NCBI GenBank assembly: GCA_027257055.1 | Contig: JAPVLO010000982.1 | Location: 124,001 to 188,000, forward strand | Reading direction: 5' to 3' | DNA length: 64,000 nt | Origin: Cephalopachus bancanus | Lineage: Eukaryota; Chordata; Mammalia; Primates; Tarsiidae | In this document: positions 48,944 to 60,159 of the stretch, in pieces | Layout: each line of letters begins with the position of its first letter | How positions within the stretch are numbered: the stretch's first letter is position 1 | Translations under genes and position numbers: made by a program | Notes under the pieces: generated by a model | Told to the model about the DNA's origin: nothing | The model's database searches: none | The model's input: only the letters and a program-made list of their open reading frames with translations

Positions 48944-49850
48944 TCTCCCCCCCTTTTTTGTGTTCTAATATGAAGCCATTAAATTCTGTGCTTAGTTGAG
49001 AGATGTTGTTTTTCAATAATTTGAAGATTACTGGAAGTAAGCATAATAACAACCAAATTATTCCTCCATAAATTCCCACATTTATTAATATACACAATAA
49101 TATTTTTTGATTAATAAATGAAGAAAAATTGTTAAAGATTGACTGAGCCAATTGAGTGGACTCAAATTGTTTTTCAGCAGAACTAATGTCTTGTACTTCC
49201 TGATGAAGTTTGAAAAGTTCCAAGCTTATGTTGGAAAGGTTCCAAATTCCAGAGATATGATTTTTAATCCTATCCCAGGTATGAATAGTGTTGTTCACTT
49301 GGAGAGGTGTGACACAAATCCATTTAAACTCTGAATGACATCACAAGGCCAATTTAATTTTCAAGGTTACAGGTTCTTGTCCTATAATCAAAATGGCCTC
49401 TTCTAATGCATTGACTTTACTTTCTAATTTTTGGTCAATAATTTCTTGAGCAGCTAAAGCTAATGAGACATTTTTGGATAGCTGATCTGTGAATGTAGCA
49501 GTATGGATTTCTTTAGCTAAAGTTATGGCTGACACCGAAACTGATGTAGCAATGGACATTAAAGTTGTAATTCCTAAAATTGAAGTTGCTATAAAACTTT
49601 TTGGCCTTGACAACAATGAATTCACCTCATACAGTGTTAATAAACTATATTCATCATACCAAAAAGATGGAAGATTTACAGGAACCATCAAATAAGGAGG
49701 TTGGTGGAGAATAATAAATCCTTTATATGAATTAAAGAAAGTAAGACAATTAGTTAGTTTACAATTTATGCTATTAGTTTGAATTTTTAAGTAAACTAAA
49801 ACATATTGGAGGAGAACTAGAACAAACTGAAAAGGAAAAATTATGATCAA
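48909..49850 (-). pseudogene. Class II ERV env, transmembrane subunit remnant
   Basis: Two open blocks (49850-49341 and 49298-48909) cover a fusion-peptide-like hydrophobic run ('GITTLMSIATSVSVSAITLA'), a heptad helix with 'EIIDQKLESKVNALEEAI', a second ectodomain part with N-glycosylation sites (NNTIHTW, NLSNIS), a membrane span ('GIYGGIIWLLLCLLPVIF') and a short tail ending in the LTR. The layout matches betaretroviral TM. One frame break lies at about 49300-49340. The surface subunit upstream is largely missing. Fusion function is not expected. Confidence 0.85.
48944..48959 (-). other. Polypurine tract of the class II provirus
   Basis: On the minus strand it reads AAAAAAGGGGGGGAGA, directly followed by the LTR start TGTTGGG. 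It is the site where plus-strand DNA synthesis is primed in retroviruses and appears intact. Confidence 0.9.
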
Positions 49851-49959
49851 TAACAGTTTTGACCCATGATGAAAAAAGAGTGGGACATTTTAATAAAGAG
49901 GAAGGACGAGTAAAAATAGTAATAATCTTAGTATGCCATGTAGCAGACTGGAACACTGG

Positions 49960-50290
49960 AGAGTTTGGGATATAAGTCTAATAAGATTTTTTTGAATAAA
50001 TATAACACACCTGGCATGCTATAATAGCCAGCGTAGCAACAAAAACAGTAGAAGAAGTAAGATAAATATTTTGAGACTGAGCCAAGTCCTCTGCATCAGC
50101 ACCTTCAGCTGTCCCCAGGTTGGTGGTTTGCAGTTTCATGCAGCAGAACGCAGTTGCAGTGGCCCCTCCAGAGCAGGATGTTTCAGTTGAGGAATGAGAG
50201 TTTTTTCTTCCTCATTGTCATTCGAGCTCAGGTGGTTTTGTTCCTGCTTTTGGGAGTTGAACTGTGGTGGGGTTGGGAAGCCAAACATTT
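49960..50290 (-). pseudogene. Class II ERV env leader remnant
   Basis: On the minus strand 'PPTWGQLKVLMQR' precedes a hydrophobic run of Leu residues ('LLLLLFLLLRW'), as in the long Env leaders of the HERV-K/betaretrovirus group. A stop lies just before it. The surface-subunit coding that should follow is nearly absent before TM begins at 49850, indicating an internal deletion. Confidence 0.6.
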
Positions 50291-50569
50291 CTAATGAGGC
50301 GGTCCGGAACCCAAACAGGTCAAGTAAACTTTGGGCATTCTGATGCTGAAGGGCATGGGAAGCATTAGCTGCTACTAAAGGGAAAGTAAAAAATTATGTA
50401 GCCTCATTAGCAAGAGCATTGCCTTTGGATAATGGACCAAAGAATGGCAGAACGAGCATGAATAATGAGTAGCATAAACAGGTTTTATACTAGCACAAAT
50501 ATGTAATTGAATGGTTTATAAAAGAATAATTATGTTAGCAGGAGAGGAGGAAGAGACAGCATGAAGACT

Positions 50570-50830
50570 AGCAGTTTTTAAATGACGCGGTACACCTGTA
50601 TCGTAACGTTAGTGTCAAGATTAAAATTTTTGGTAAAGACCTGACAAGCTGAAAACAGCTTAATTCGTTGAGTAGAATTATAATCTGTTTGAAAGCAAGA
50701 AGTAACACCATTAATAAAAGTAACCGTTGTTTCAGAAGAGGAGCTGTCTGTAAAAACCAAGTTAGCATTTGGTAGAAGTTGAGCACTGGTAACCTGAAGA
50801 AAGATAAAAATGACTTTTTGCAAAAGTGAG
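50570..50830 (-). pseudogene. Class II ERV RNase H N-terminal fragment, misplaced
   Basis: 'NANLVFTDSSSSETTVTF', then 'TDYNSTQRIKLFSACQVF' and 'LDTNVTIQVYRV' follow the RNase H start (Phe-Thr-Asp-Gly-Ser; Gln-Arg-Xaa-Glu-Leu; Ile-Tyr). The catalytic Asp of the first block is kept; the Glu of the second is Lys. It lies downstream of the RNase H C-terminus/integrase block (52700-52180), the reverse of the normal order. Confidence 0.75.
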
Positions 50831-50899
50831 AAGTGAAGAAGGAAGATAGTGGGGTCCACTTGCCCAGTAAAGTGGGCCACAGCTAACTGCCACACAGGG

Positions 50900-52000
50900 C
50901 ACGTTTTACAAAGTCAAGTTATTTGAGGAGCAGTATAAGGTATTACAATTAAAACAGGCTTATAGCCAAAAAGCTTCCTGACTTTCACGTACCATGTTTG
51001 ACATACTTAAGCCATTTTCTAAATGCTTGAACCTTCTATTTTTGTTTTATGCCCTTTTTTCTCTTTCTTTCCCCTTCCTTTTTTTCCCTTCGAACAACCA
51101 GCCATTCACCGTAGAATAATGTACCACATAAAATTTTTTTCTATACAATTATTTCTCTTTCCTTTATTCTTTCTTACTAAAAACATACCTTACACCAAAC
51201 ATCTTTTTTATGCTTTTCTTGACCTCAGAGCTTTAACTAAAGCAATAAGTTTATATGCAGTGGAAGGGCTTAGATAGGATCCAATGCAGACCACCAGGGA
51301 AATCCAAAGCTAAATAAAAGGCACCCAGAAAAGCACAATGATGAGAGCAAAGAAAAACACAAGCTTCAATCCTGTTCACAATGTCCCTTTCCAACAATGG
51401 AGCTGAACACAGCACAAGGAAGGAGCGCTGAAACATTCCATCTCCCAGAACACATGGAAGCAATGGTGTAGTGGGGGGCCTGGATATAATGCCCTACACC
51501 CCCACAACCAAAAGGGGTGAAGGAAGGAATGGATTGGAAAATTCAAGTAGAGCTGAGCATGCAGCTCTTGCTAAAGTGGTAAACAAAAGCTGAAAGGCTT
51601 CCCACTTATGTTTGTGGTCTTGCATTTTTTTCTTCTCCCAGTTGTTAAAGTTTTTAAAGTCCATGTTTAATAGCTTTAATTAAGGGGTTTGTGGGCACCT
51701 GTTTCATTTTTGGAGTTTGCACCTAATGTTCAGAGCTGAATAGGAGGTAAAATACATAACCAAAAGAGTTTGTCCCTCCAGAGAATTTAAATTGATATTA
51801 GAAAATTGCTGCAATGTCTCAGAGAGGCGACTTAGAAACATTGCTGGGTTTTATCTGGTTTTTGAAAACCTTTTTTATTTTGTTTATGTTTTGGAAAACC
51901 CAAAATTTGCTCTGAACGCTTGCAATTTATTTTTCAAAGGAGAACTTTAAAACAAACAAATAACTAATGAAAGTCTCCACTTACCTGATTTTTTTCTTTA
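50900..52000 (-). other. Class II ERV internal sequence of uncertain origin
   Basis: About 1.1 kb between the RT start and the RNase H fragment. A basic stretch (about 51940-51830, with Lys/Gln/Pro) and a segment 'WEKKKMQDHKHKWEAFQLL' near 51640-51580 look retroviral, but I cannot assign a domain. A T/C-rich tract lies at 51035-51095. Confidence 0.4.
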
Positions 52001-52009
52001 TGACAATAT

Positions 52010-52145
52010 AGGAATATTCCAAGAGCTGCTTAAAGGTTTTATATGTCCAGCCTTTAGTTGCTGTTGCACCAACTCTTTTGCTGCCTTAAGTTTCTCTGAT
52101 GGCATTATTTGCAATATGATGGGGAGAGCTATACTTAAACTCCCT
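52010..52145 (-). pseudogene. Class II ERV reverse transcriptase N-terminal fragment
   Basis: '[20 protein letters not shown]' and then, after a one-base shift, 'VIKKKSGKWR' mark the first 45 or so residues of a class II reverse transcriptase. It follows integrase sequence directly, which is not the normal pol order. Confidence 0.75.
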
Positions 52146-52707
52146 TCCTGCAATTTAACTATTTGATTTTTTAGCAGTTGATGGGCTTTTTCAACGATGG
52201 CCTGACCCTGAGAGTTATAAGAAATTTTTGTGGAATGAGAAATGCCAAATTGGGCACAAAACTATCGAAAGGCTTTGGATGTATAAGCAGGAGCATTATC
52301 AGTTTTTAATTGTTTTGGAATATGCAATTGTGAAAAGCAGAACTTCAGAGGGTAAAGGGTTAATAGGCTGTCTCCCTTGGAATGTGAAACTGGTATCTTA
52401 AAGCTGCAGCGTTTTGGTGGTGAATTTTATGGGTTTGCTGAGCTTGATTGACTAAAGAATCTTCAAGGGAGAGGCACATGGCTAATTCTGTCAAGACATT
52501 TGCTAATTGATTACCTTGATATAGAAATCCAGGGAGTCCTGAATGAGATTTAATATGACCTATAAAAGACGGTTGGTTTTTAACAATTCTTAATTGCTGT
52601 AATTGAACAAGTAAATTAAGAATAGTTATCTTATTAACAGGAATGGTGGGTCTTTCAATATAAGGAAACAGCCCTTTTATATAACAAGAATTAGTATAGA
52701 AAAACAA
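52146..52707 (-). pseudogene. Class II ERV RNase H C-terminus and integrase (zinc-binding and catalytic core parts)
   Basis: 'FIGHIKSHSGLPGFLYQGNQ' is the RNase H end; 'QQTHKIHHQNAAALRYQF' is the His-His part of the integrase zinc finger. After a gap, 'KTDNAPAYTSKAF' and '[19 protein letters not shown]' give the second Asp and the Glu of the catalytic DDE triad. The Cys-Cys half of the zinc finger and the first catalytic Asp are missing, and an in-frame stop follows AF. Confidence 0.85.
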
Positions 52708-52747
52708 TTTTTTTCTCTCAAATCAAGATGGTCACAAATTACAATCC

Positions 52748-52763
52748 CTCTCCCCCCCCCCCC
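52748..52763. repeat. Poly-C tract
   Basis: About 14 C residues in the provirus, at the gag/pol deletion junction region. Confidence 0.9.
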
Positions 52764-52826
52764 GGCATTGCTTGCTGGAGGTCTTTTGGCACCAAGGGGC
52801 AAATTTAAGTTATCTGAATATTTTTC

Positions 52827-53305
52827 TTAATAATACCTAGCTGCTTCTTTTTCTAAATTTTCCTTATCCTCAGGGGGTGGAGGATCATCATCAACAGGAG
52901 CAATGACTAATATTGCCTGGGAAGGAACAGGGGTTAATAGGGGAGTTCTTTCACCTGGTTCCTCCTTTACTTTAATGGGCATTTTATTAACCTCTTGTTG
53001 TGGATTTAAAACATCTCTAATTATATTCCACAATGCAAAAGCATTTACAGGCACTTGCTCCAGACTATGGAGAGTGTAATAGAGCTTTAATTCCTCCCAC
53101 TCTTTGTCCATGTTGTTAAATTAATGGTGCCTTCTTCAGGGAACCAGAGGTACTGTTCTTGGACAAAATGGAGGAAACAAGACAATAGTGTAGAGGAAAC
53201 TTTAATTCCTCTTTTTGATAATGTATCTATTAGAATACTGATGAACAGTTTTCTTTTTTTAGACTCTCTAGCCCATGATTTTATCATGGCTCTAGCACTT
53301 CTCAC
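52827..53305 (-). pseudogene. Class II ERV gag, matrix region
   Basis: Two overlapping minus frames (53305-53087 and 53111-52827) give 'FISILIDTLSKRGIKVSSTL', 'YLWFPEEGTINLTTWTKSGR' and 'NAFALWNIIRDVLNPQQEV'. This is the matrix fold of betaretroviral Gag (Lys-Arg-Gly-Ile-Lys-Val; Pro-Trp-Phe-Pro-Glu-Glu-Gly-Thr). It lies about 95 bases after the primer site. A frame break sits at about 53100, and everything after a Pro/Glu-rich stretch is deleted. Confidence 0.85.
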
Positions 53306-53399
53306 CTATCCTTTCCCTGCTTATCCCTACGGGGGGCCTGCAGCACCCCAGGTGAGGTCCTATCCATCCTGAAAAGAAAAAGAAAAGATTACCTTCAAG

Positions 53400-53417
53400 C
53401 TCCCATGTTGGGCACCA
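53400..53417 (-). other. Primer-binding site, tRNA-Lys(1,2) type
   Basis: On the minus strand TGGTGCCCAACATGGGAG, two bases after the LTR end. The tRNA-Lys(1,2) complement is TGGCGCCCAACGTGGGGC; the differences are two CpG transitions and changes at the last bases. This places the provirus in the lysine-primed class II group. Confidence 0.88.
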
Positions 53418-53419
53418 TT

Positions 53420-54601
53420 TGTGGGGGTCCTGCTCCAGCCAGATGTGGGATTTCCTGAAGGAGAGATGGGATAGGTGAAAGAAGGAACTTATGATGAAAT
53501 AATATATACTTGGACACCTGCCTGCAGGCCTCTTTATTAGATGACATTCTTTATTAGTTAACAGAAAGCTTTTATACCATTCATAAAGGGGCAAGACAAA
53601 GAGAATTCCTTCATGTACAAAGCCTTTAACAGTTTCCACCATCTAGCAGTCTTAGAAGCAACAAACAAGCCAAAAACACTATCTCCTTTCAGTCAATAAG
53701 ATTTTTTCATAAAGCCAAAAATGATAGTTTTAGTCCAAAATCCCAAATTACAGCCCTTGAAATGTTTCAAGAAAGTTTCCAAGTGCACATTTCTCCAAGT
53801 ATCAGGAGTTTTCTCTCTGGGGCTTCTATGACCTTCAAACCTTCATAATCACCTTACTTGTCCAGGTGTCTTCATTAATTTTCTCTTATCCTGCAGTGTT
53901 TATTTCCAAAGAAAGCTCAAAAGAAGCTTTTAGTGATGTTTCCCAGGCCCCCAAGGTTGCTTTCTGTCTTTAGTTAATTTATCATAAAAGTACTCAATTA
54001 GTATATTAGGAATTCAGTGAAAACCCACTGTATGAATGTTAACTTAGAATTTTAGCTATGAATTAAGTAAAAACCTTATCGATTAATCTTCATCCTAAAT
54101 CTGTGAAAACCATGTTATAAATGACCCACATAACTCCCAGATAAGAGTTAGAATTTATAATGAATTCATAATAAACTTACTATAAACTTGTGTTTCTAAA
54201 ATACCTTATGTCTAAACACTAAACTACATAATTTTAAATCAAATAAGGAGTGAATATACTTATATCATTTTTTTACTCCAGCAATATCTAGTAACTTATA
54301 ACCAAGTGAAAGAAAGCATTCTTGAGGTGCTTCAGAGTTTAGCCATTGCATAAACTAGAAAAGGCCAAACGGCAAAGTGGGAAATGGAAAAATGAACTAT
54401 GACATTTCCAGGTTAGCTGTGAGTACTTCACATAAACATGCCATTTTCTTCTTCCACAACTGCACAGAATTCTTTGGCTGCACCAACAGTAAAGGTGGAA
54501 GACAAAAGGGCCTCAGCTTCCTGGGCTTGCCCTGTGGCCCAGGGTCTTTGGCCCACCAGGGCCCTGTCAATCAGGTGGGCCTCCAAGGTTGGCTCCCAAC
54601 A
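53420..54601 (-). repeat. 5' LTR of the class II provirus, with TATA box and poly-A signals
   Basis: It starts TGTTGGGAGCC (54601, minus) and ends ...CCCACA (53420). A TATAAAAG box lies at 53576-53569 and AATAAA signals at 53555-53550 and 53538-53533 (all minus strand), giving a plausible U3-R-U5 order. It is 1182 bp long. It matches the 3' LTR at 47765-48943 almost throughout. Confidence 0.95.
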
Positions 54602-54607
54602 TCCCCC

Positions 54608-55365
54608 ATAATAACAGTTTCCAAGCACACCAAGCATGAGAATAAACTTACAGTGTTCTATGAACATTGACTTAGTCCTTCCTAATGCAGACTTAGCCAT
54701 CTCACTCATGGCTGGGACTGAGAGAATTAGTACTGCTTCTAAAATAGAGTCAAAGTACAGGCACATGGTTCAGATGACAGATATTCCCGGAAGAAAAATG
54801 ATTTGAACTGAGAAGGTTCATAGATATATTCTGATGGTACAGAAATAGAGAAAGGAGATTCTTATATAGACAAGGCTGTGGGCAAGTGGCAGTAAGTTGA
54901 GGGCATCTTCTGGTTGTCCCAATGGGCACTGACTGAATTTATATTGCCCTCTCCTTGAGAGTGCATGGAAGCAATAATGTGCTCCTAACCATACAATATA
55001 GCAAAGTTTATGGGGTGTCACTTGCATAATTTTGTTATACTAAGTAGGGCATTGTTTGCTAGCACTTCTTGGAACTGATGAAATGAGTAGCTACGTAAGA
55101 AGAGTTCATCTGACAATAAACTGCCATCATCTTCCAAAACTGCAGGTGACTTTAGGAGACACCTCACTCCTAGTCAACATCCAGCAAGAGACAAGGACCA
55201 AACAACTATAAGGAGTTGAATTCTGCCTATATCCTGAGTGAGCCTACAAGTAGATCCTTTCCTAGAACAGACATTAAATGAGAATCAAGCCTTGCCAACA
55301 TTTTGATTGCAACCTTGAAAGACATTGAGTAGAGGCTCCTTCTAGGCCATTTCTTGAGAAGCTTA
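54608..55365. other. Unrecognised DNA between provirus and Alu
   Basis: No gene or named repeat. Phrases near 55180-55340 ('cagcaagagacaaggaccaaac', 'gagaatcaagccttgccaac') hint at an old DNA-transposon or LTR remnant that I cannot name. Confidence 0.4.
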
Positions 55366-55366
55366 G

Positions 55367-55660
55367 CGCTGGGCTCTGTGGCTCAGCCTGTAATCCTGTG
55401 CCTTTGGGAGGCTTAGTTGAGTGGATTGCCTGAGCCCGCAGGTTCGAGACCTGCCTGGGCAACAAGACCTCATCTCTACAATAAATAAAAAAATCAGCCG
55501 GGCGTGGTAGCGCGTGCCTGTAATTCCGGCTACTCGGAAGGCTGAGGTGGAAGGATCGCTGGAGCCCAGCAGGTGAGGCTGCAGTGGCCGGGAGCAGCCA
55601 CTGCACTCCAGTCTGGGCGACAGAGTGAGGCTCCAACTCAAAAAATAAAAAATAAAAAAT
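55367..55660 (+). mobile_element. Alu SINE, plus orientation
   Basis: From 'gcgctgggctctgtggctca' to 'gactccaactcaaaaaataaaa'. It is well preserved with several CpGs. Its A tail abuts the truncated start of the L1 at 55661. Confidence 0.95.
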
Positions 55661-56457
55661 TGAAATTTTGCCATTCACCTTCTCAGATTACCGTGGAATA
55701 AAAATAAGTACCAATGCCAACAAAATTCTCCCAAAACCCACTAAGACATCAACACTAAATAGCATGATGATATGCAACTCCTGGGACAACATGAAAATCA
55801 AAAGAGAGATTAAAAGATACTTGGAAACAAATAAAAATGAAGAAACATCTTAGCAAATTTCTGGGGTGCCGTAAAAGCAGTAGTAAGAGAGAAATTCATA
55901 TTTCTACCAACACATATGAAGAAAATGCATAGATCACAAGTTAACAGCTTAACAAATTGCCTAAGGAAGCTGGAAAAGCAAGTACATCAATGCCCTAACT
56001 ACAACAGAAGAATCCAAATCACCAAAATAAAATCCCAAATTCAGGACATAGGAGACAAAAAGATAATACAAAAAATCAACAAAACAAAAAGCTAGTTCTT
56101 TGAAAGGATAAACAAGATTGATGGTCCCCTAGCTAGACTGACCAAGAAAAAGAGAAAAAGCCCAAATAAACACAATCAGAAACACAAAATGATGAAGACA
56201 CATCTGACCCTGAAGAAATACAAAAGATTATCAGAGATACAGTTTACACTTGTATGAAAACAAACTTGAAAACCAAAAGGAAATGGAGAACTTTTTGATA
56301 TGACACAACCTCCCTAGGTTGAAACAAGAAGAAATTGAGGCCCTGAACAGACTAATAACAATCAAGAGAATTGACTATGTCATAGGAAAACTACCTAAGG
56401 AAAAAAAAAAATAGGCCTGAACCAGATGACTTTCCAACAGAATACTACAAAACATAC

Positions 56458-57033
56458 ATGGAGGAACTGACACCAATCCTATTGAAAGTAATCCAAGTGA
56501 TTGAGAAAGATGGAACTCTCCCCAAATCATTTTATGAAGCTAACATCACATTGATATCGAAGTCAGGTAAAGACACAGCAAAAAAAGAGAACTACAGGCT
56601 AATATCTTTGATGAACATACATACTAAAATGTTCAGTGAGATTCTAGCAAACTGGATTCAACAACACATCTCAAAAATCATCCACCATGACCAAGTAGGC
56701 TTCATTCCCAGGATGCAAGTCTGGTACAACATTCATATGACTATAAATGGAATTAAAAATATCAACAGATGTAAAAACAAAAACCACATGATTTTATCAT
56801 TAGATGCAGAAAGAGCTTTTGGTAAAATCTAGCAATCTTTCTTGATAAAAACCCTTGAACATATAGGGATAGGTGGAACATACTTCAAAATTGTAAGAGC
56901 CATCTATGAGAAACCCACAACCAGCATACTGCTAAACAAACAGAAATTGGAACCATTTCCCTTGAAAACTGGAACAAGACAAGGAGTACTAGAGCAATCA
57001 GAGAAGAGAAGGCAACCAAAGGTATCCAAATAG
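56458..57033 (+). pseudogene. L1 ORF2 reverse transcriptase fragment
   Basis: Two open blocks (56458-56832 and 56842-57033) carry '[20 protein letters not shown]', '[19 protein letters not shown]' and '[20 protein letters not shown]'. After TRQG it jumps to 'LEQSEKRRQ', deleting the Pro-Leu-Ser-Pro-Leu-Leu-Phe-Asn block present in the other L1s. The catalytic loop near 57060 reads Phe-Pro-Asp-Asp-Met. Confidence 0.88.
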
Positions 57034-58225
57034 GAAAAGAGAAAGTCAAACTATCTCTCTTTCCAGATGACATGTTTGTGTACCTTGAAAATGCAGGAGA
57101 ATTGTTCAAAAAACCTCCTTGCTCTGATAAAGGACTTTGGCAAAGTCTCAGGGTATAAAATGAATGTGCAAAAGACAATCATATTTCTATGCACAAATGA
57201 TAAACAGAAACTCAAATTAAAAGCATAATTCCATTCACAATAACCACACAAAAATGCAATACTTTGGCATCTTCCTAACCAGAGACAGTAAGGAACTTTA
57301 CTATGAAAACTACAAAACACTTCTTAAAGATATCAAAGATAACACAAACGAGTGGAAAAATATTCCATGCTCTTGGATTGGAATAATCAACACTGTTAAA
57401 ATGTCCATTCTACCTAAGACAATCTACAGATTTAACATAACACTCCTGAAATTACCAGCAACATTGTTCTCAGAAGTAGAAACAATACAAGAATTTATAT
57501 AGAAACATAAACAACCAAGAATAGTCAAAATAATCCTCAGAAAAAGAAAAAAATTAAAAAGCAGGAGGCGTCAATCTCCCAGACTTTAGACTTTGTTATA
57601 AAGCTACAATAATCAAAACAGTCTGGTACTGGTATAAGAACAGGTATATAGACCAATGGAATAGAATTGAGATTTCAAAAGTAAAACCTCAATTTCTCAA
57701 CCAACTCATCTTCAACAGTCTCCACCACAAATTACTAGGTAGATGAGTACCTAATCAGTAAATGGTGCCTGGAAAACTGACTTACCACATGTAAAGAAGT
57801 GAAACAGGACCCCTATCTATCCCCATACACAAAAATCAACTCTAAATGGATCAGAGACCTAAACATAAAACCTCAAACTACAAGAACCTTAGATAATGCA
57901 GGAGACACTCTTATGGAAATTGGAACTGGCAACCAATTCCTGAGCAAAACCTGAAGTGCCCAGGCCATAAGAGATTACATAGACAAGTAAGACCTCTTTA
58001 AACTGACAAGCTTCTGCAAGGCCAAAGATCCCATCAATAGAGAAGGGAAACAGGCCACAGACTGGGAAAATACATTTGTCTGCTTCATGTCTGCCAAAGG
58101 CCTATCATCTAGGATCTACAAGGAACTCAAATGTGCTAAAAAGAACAAAACAAACAGCTCCATTACAAAGTGGGCAAAATATATGAATAGATAGTCCTCA
58201 AAAGAAGACATACAAAAGTCAACAG

Positions 58226-59383
58226 TGTTGGGAGCCAGCCTTGGAGGCCCACCTGATTGACAGGGTCCTGATGGACCAAAGACCCCGTGCTGCAGGGCGA
58301 GCTCGGGAAGCTGAGGCCCTTCTGTCTTCCACCTTTGCTCTTTGGTACCGCCAAAGAATTCTGTGCAGTTGTGGAAGAAGAAAATGGCATGTTAATGTGA
58401 AGTACTCACAGCTAACCTGGAAATGTCATGGTTTATTTTTCCATTTCCCACTATGCTGTTTGGCCTTTTCTAACATATGCAAGGGGTAAATTCTGAAGCA
58501 CATCAAGAATGCTTTCTTTCACTTGGTTATAAGTTACTAGATATTGCTGGAGTAAAAAATGATATAAATATATTCACTCCTTATTTGATTTAGAATTATG
58601 TAGTTTAGTGTTTAGACATAAGGTTTTTTTTTTTTAAAAAAAGCACAAGTTTATAGTAAGTTCATTATGAATTCATTATAAGTTCTAACACATATAGGAG
58701 TTATGTAGGTGATTTATAGCACTGTTTTCACTGACTTAGGATAAAGATTATCTTTAAGGTTTTTACTTAATTCAATAGTTAAAACTCTAAGTTAACATTT
58801 ATAGAGTGGGTTTTCACTGAACTCATAATATAATAATAAGACACTTTTATGACAGATCAGCAAAAACAGAAAGCAACCTTGAGGGGCCTGGGAAACATTA
58901 CTAAAAGCTTCTTTTGAGTTCTATTTAGAAACAAGCACTGCAAGATAAAAGTAACAAGGACATCTGGGCAAGGGAGGCGATCACAACGCTCTGAAGGACA
59001 TAAAAGCCTAAGATGGGAAAATTCCTGACACATGAAGAAATGAACACTTAGCAACTTTCTTGAGACATTTCAACGACTGTAATTTGGGACATTGGACTGA
59101 AAGTATCATTGTTGGCTTTATGAATAAGACTTGTTGTCTGAATGTTTATGGGAATTTTGGGTTGTTTGCTGCTAAGACCACTAGATGATAAATTTTAGAA
59201 GATATGTACGTGAAGGAATTTTCTTTGTTTTGCCCCTTTACAAATGTTATAAAAGCTCTGTGTTAATTAACATTAAATTGTCATCTATTCAGGAAGCAGG
59301 TGTCCGAGTATATTATCTTCATCCTTCGCCTATCCGTCTCTCCTTCAGGAAATCTCATGACCCTTGTGAGGCGGGCCCCTGTA
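58226..59383 (+). repeat. Solo LTR of the class II family, inside L1, with 6-bp target duplication
   Basis: It starts TGTTGGGAGCC and shares the whole LTR sequence, in reverse orientation, with the provirus LTRs. The 6-bp flanks caacag at 58220-58225 and 59384-59389 are perfect, and the L1 reads on when the LTR and one copy are removed. The end reads ...ccctgta, so the terminal CA is mutated. A TATAAAAG lies at about 59248-59255. Solo LTRs arise by recombination between the two LTRs of a provirus. Confidence 0.95.
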
Positions 59384-60159
59384 CAACAGATACATGAAAA
59401 AAATGTTTACCCTCACTAATCATCAAGGAGATGCAAATTAAAACTACACTGTGATACCATTTAACTCCTGTCAGAATGACCACCATCAATAACTCAAAAA
59501 ATAACAGATGCTGGAGAGGATGTGGTGAAAAGGGAACAGGGAACAATTCTACATTGTGGGTAGAAGAGCAAATACCATAGCTTCTTTGGAAAACAGTGTG
59601 ACTATACCTAAAATTTCTAAAAATTGACCTTCTATATGACCCAGCAATCCCCCTACTGGGAATATACCTAAAAGAACTCAAATCATTCTATAATAAAGAT
59701 ACCTGAGCATGGATGTTTATCACAGCATTGTTCACAAGAGCAAGAACATGGAACCAACCAAGCTGCCTATCAAAAGAGAACTGGATAAAAAAATGTGGTA
59801 TATGTACACAATGGAATTTTATGCAACCATAAGAACAAAATCATGAACTTAACAGCAACCTGGATGGAATTAGAGTCTATAATACTGAGTGATCTTTCAC
59901 AAAAACAAAGGACTGAGTATCACATGTTCTCACTCATAGGTGGACCTTGAATTACTACTGCAATACTCTAAGAAAAGGATTGATTGTAGTGGGAAGCTCT
60001 GAAGAGTAGGGGGCTGGGAAGTGGGACTGACAGTAATGGAAATCTGCCTGGGAGTGTGGGGCAACCCACATCAACAAGGGGACCTGCACAGTGAATATTT
60101 GTATACCTAACCCTGAAATGTACCCCACAATTTTAAAATAAACTTTTAAAGTAAAAAAA

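Larger units (their letters stand above)
47759..54607 (-). mobile_element. Class II (betaretrovirus-like) endogenous provirus with 6-bp target duplication
   Basis: Paired LTRs at 47765-48943 and 53420-54601 flank 4.5 kb of internal sequence. The 6-bp duplication tccccc is perfect at 47759-47764 and 54602-54607; 6 bp is usual for the HERV-K/betaretrovirus group. Internal order on the minus strand: primer site, matrix part of gag, a jump to RNase H/integrase, then RT start, then RNase H start, then env. Most of gag, protease, RT and surface env are missing. No complete gene remains. The LTRs look very similar to each other, so the insertion is much younger than the class I ERV. Confidence 0.95.
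55661..60155 (+). mobile_element. 5'-truncated L1, plus strand, split by a solo LTR
   Basis: It starts within the ORF2 endonuclease part ('cattcaccttctcagattac' equals 28155 of the full-length L1) and runs to the 3' UTR and A tail at about 60155. The RT palm is at 56458-57030 with '[14 protein letters not shown]', '[12 protein letters not shown]', 'KTGTRQG' and a deletion removing the bases after it. The solo LTR at 58226-59383 interrupts it near the end of ORF2. Frames are broken. Confidence 0.92.
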
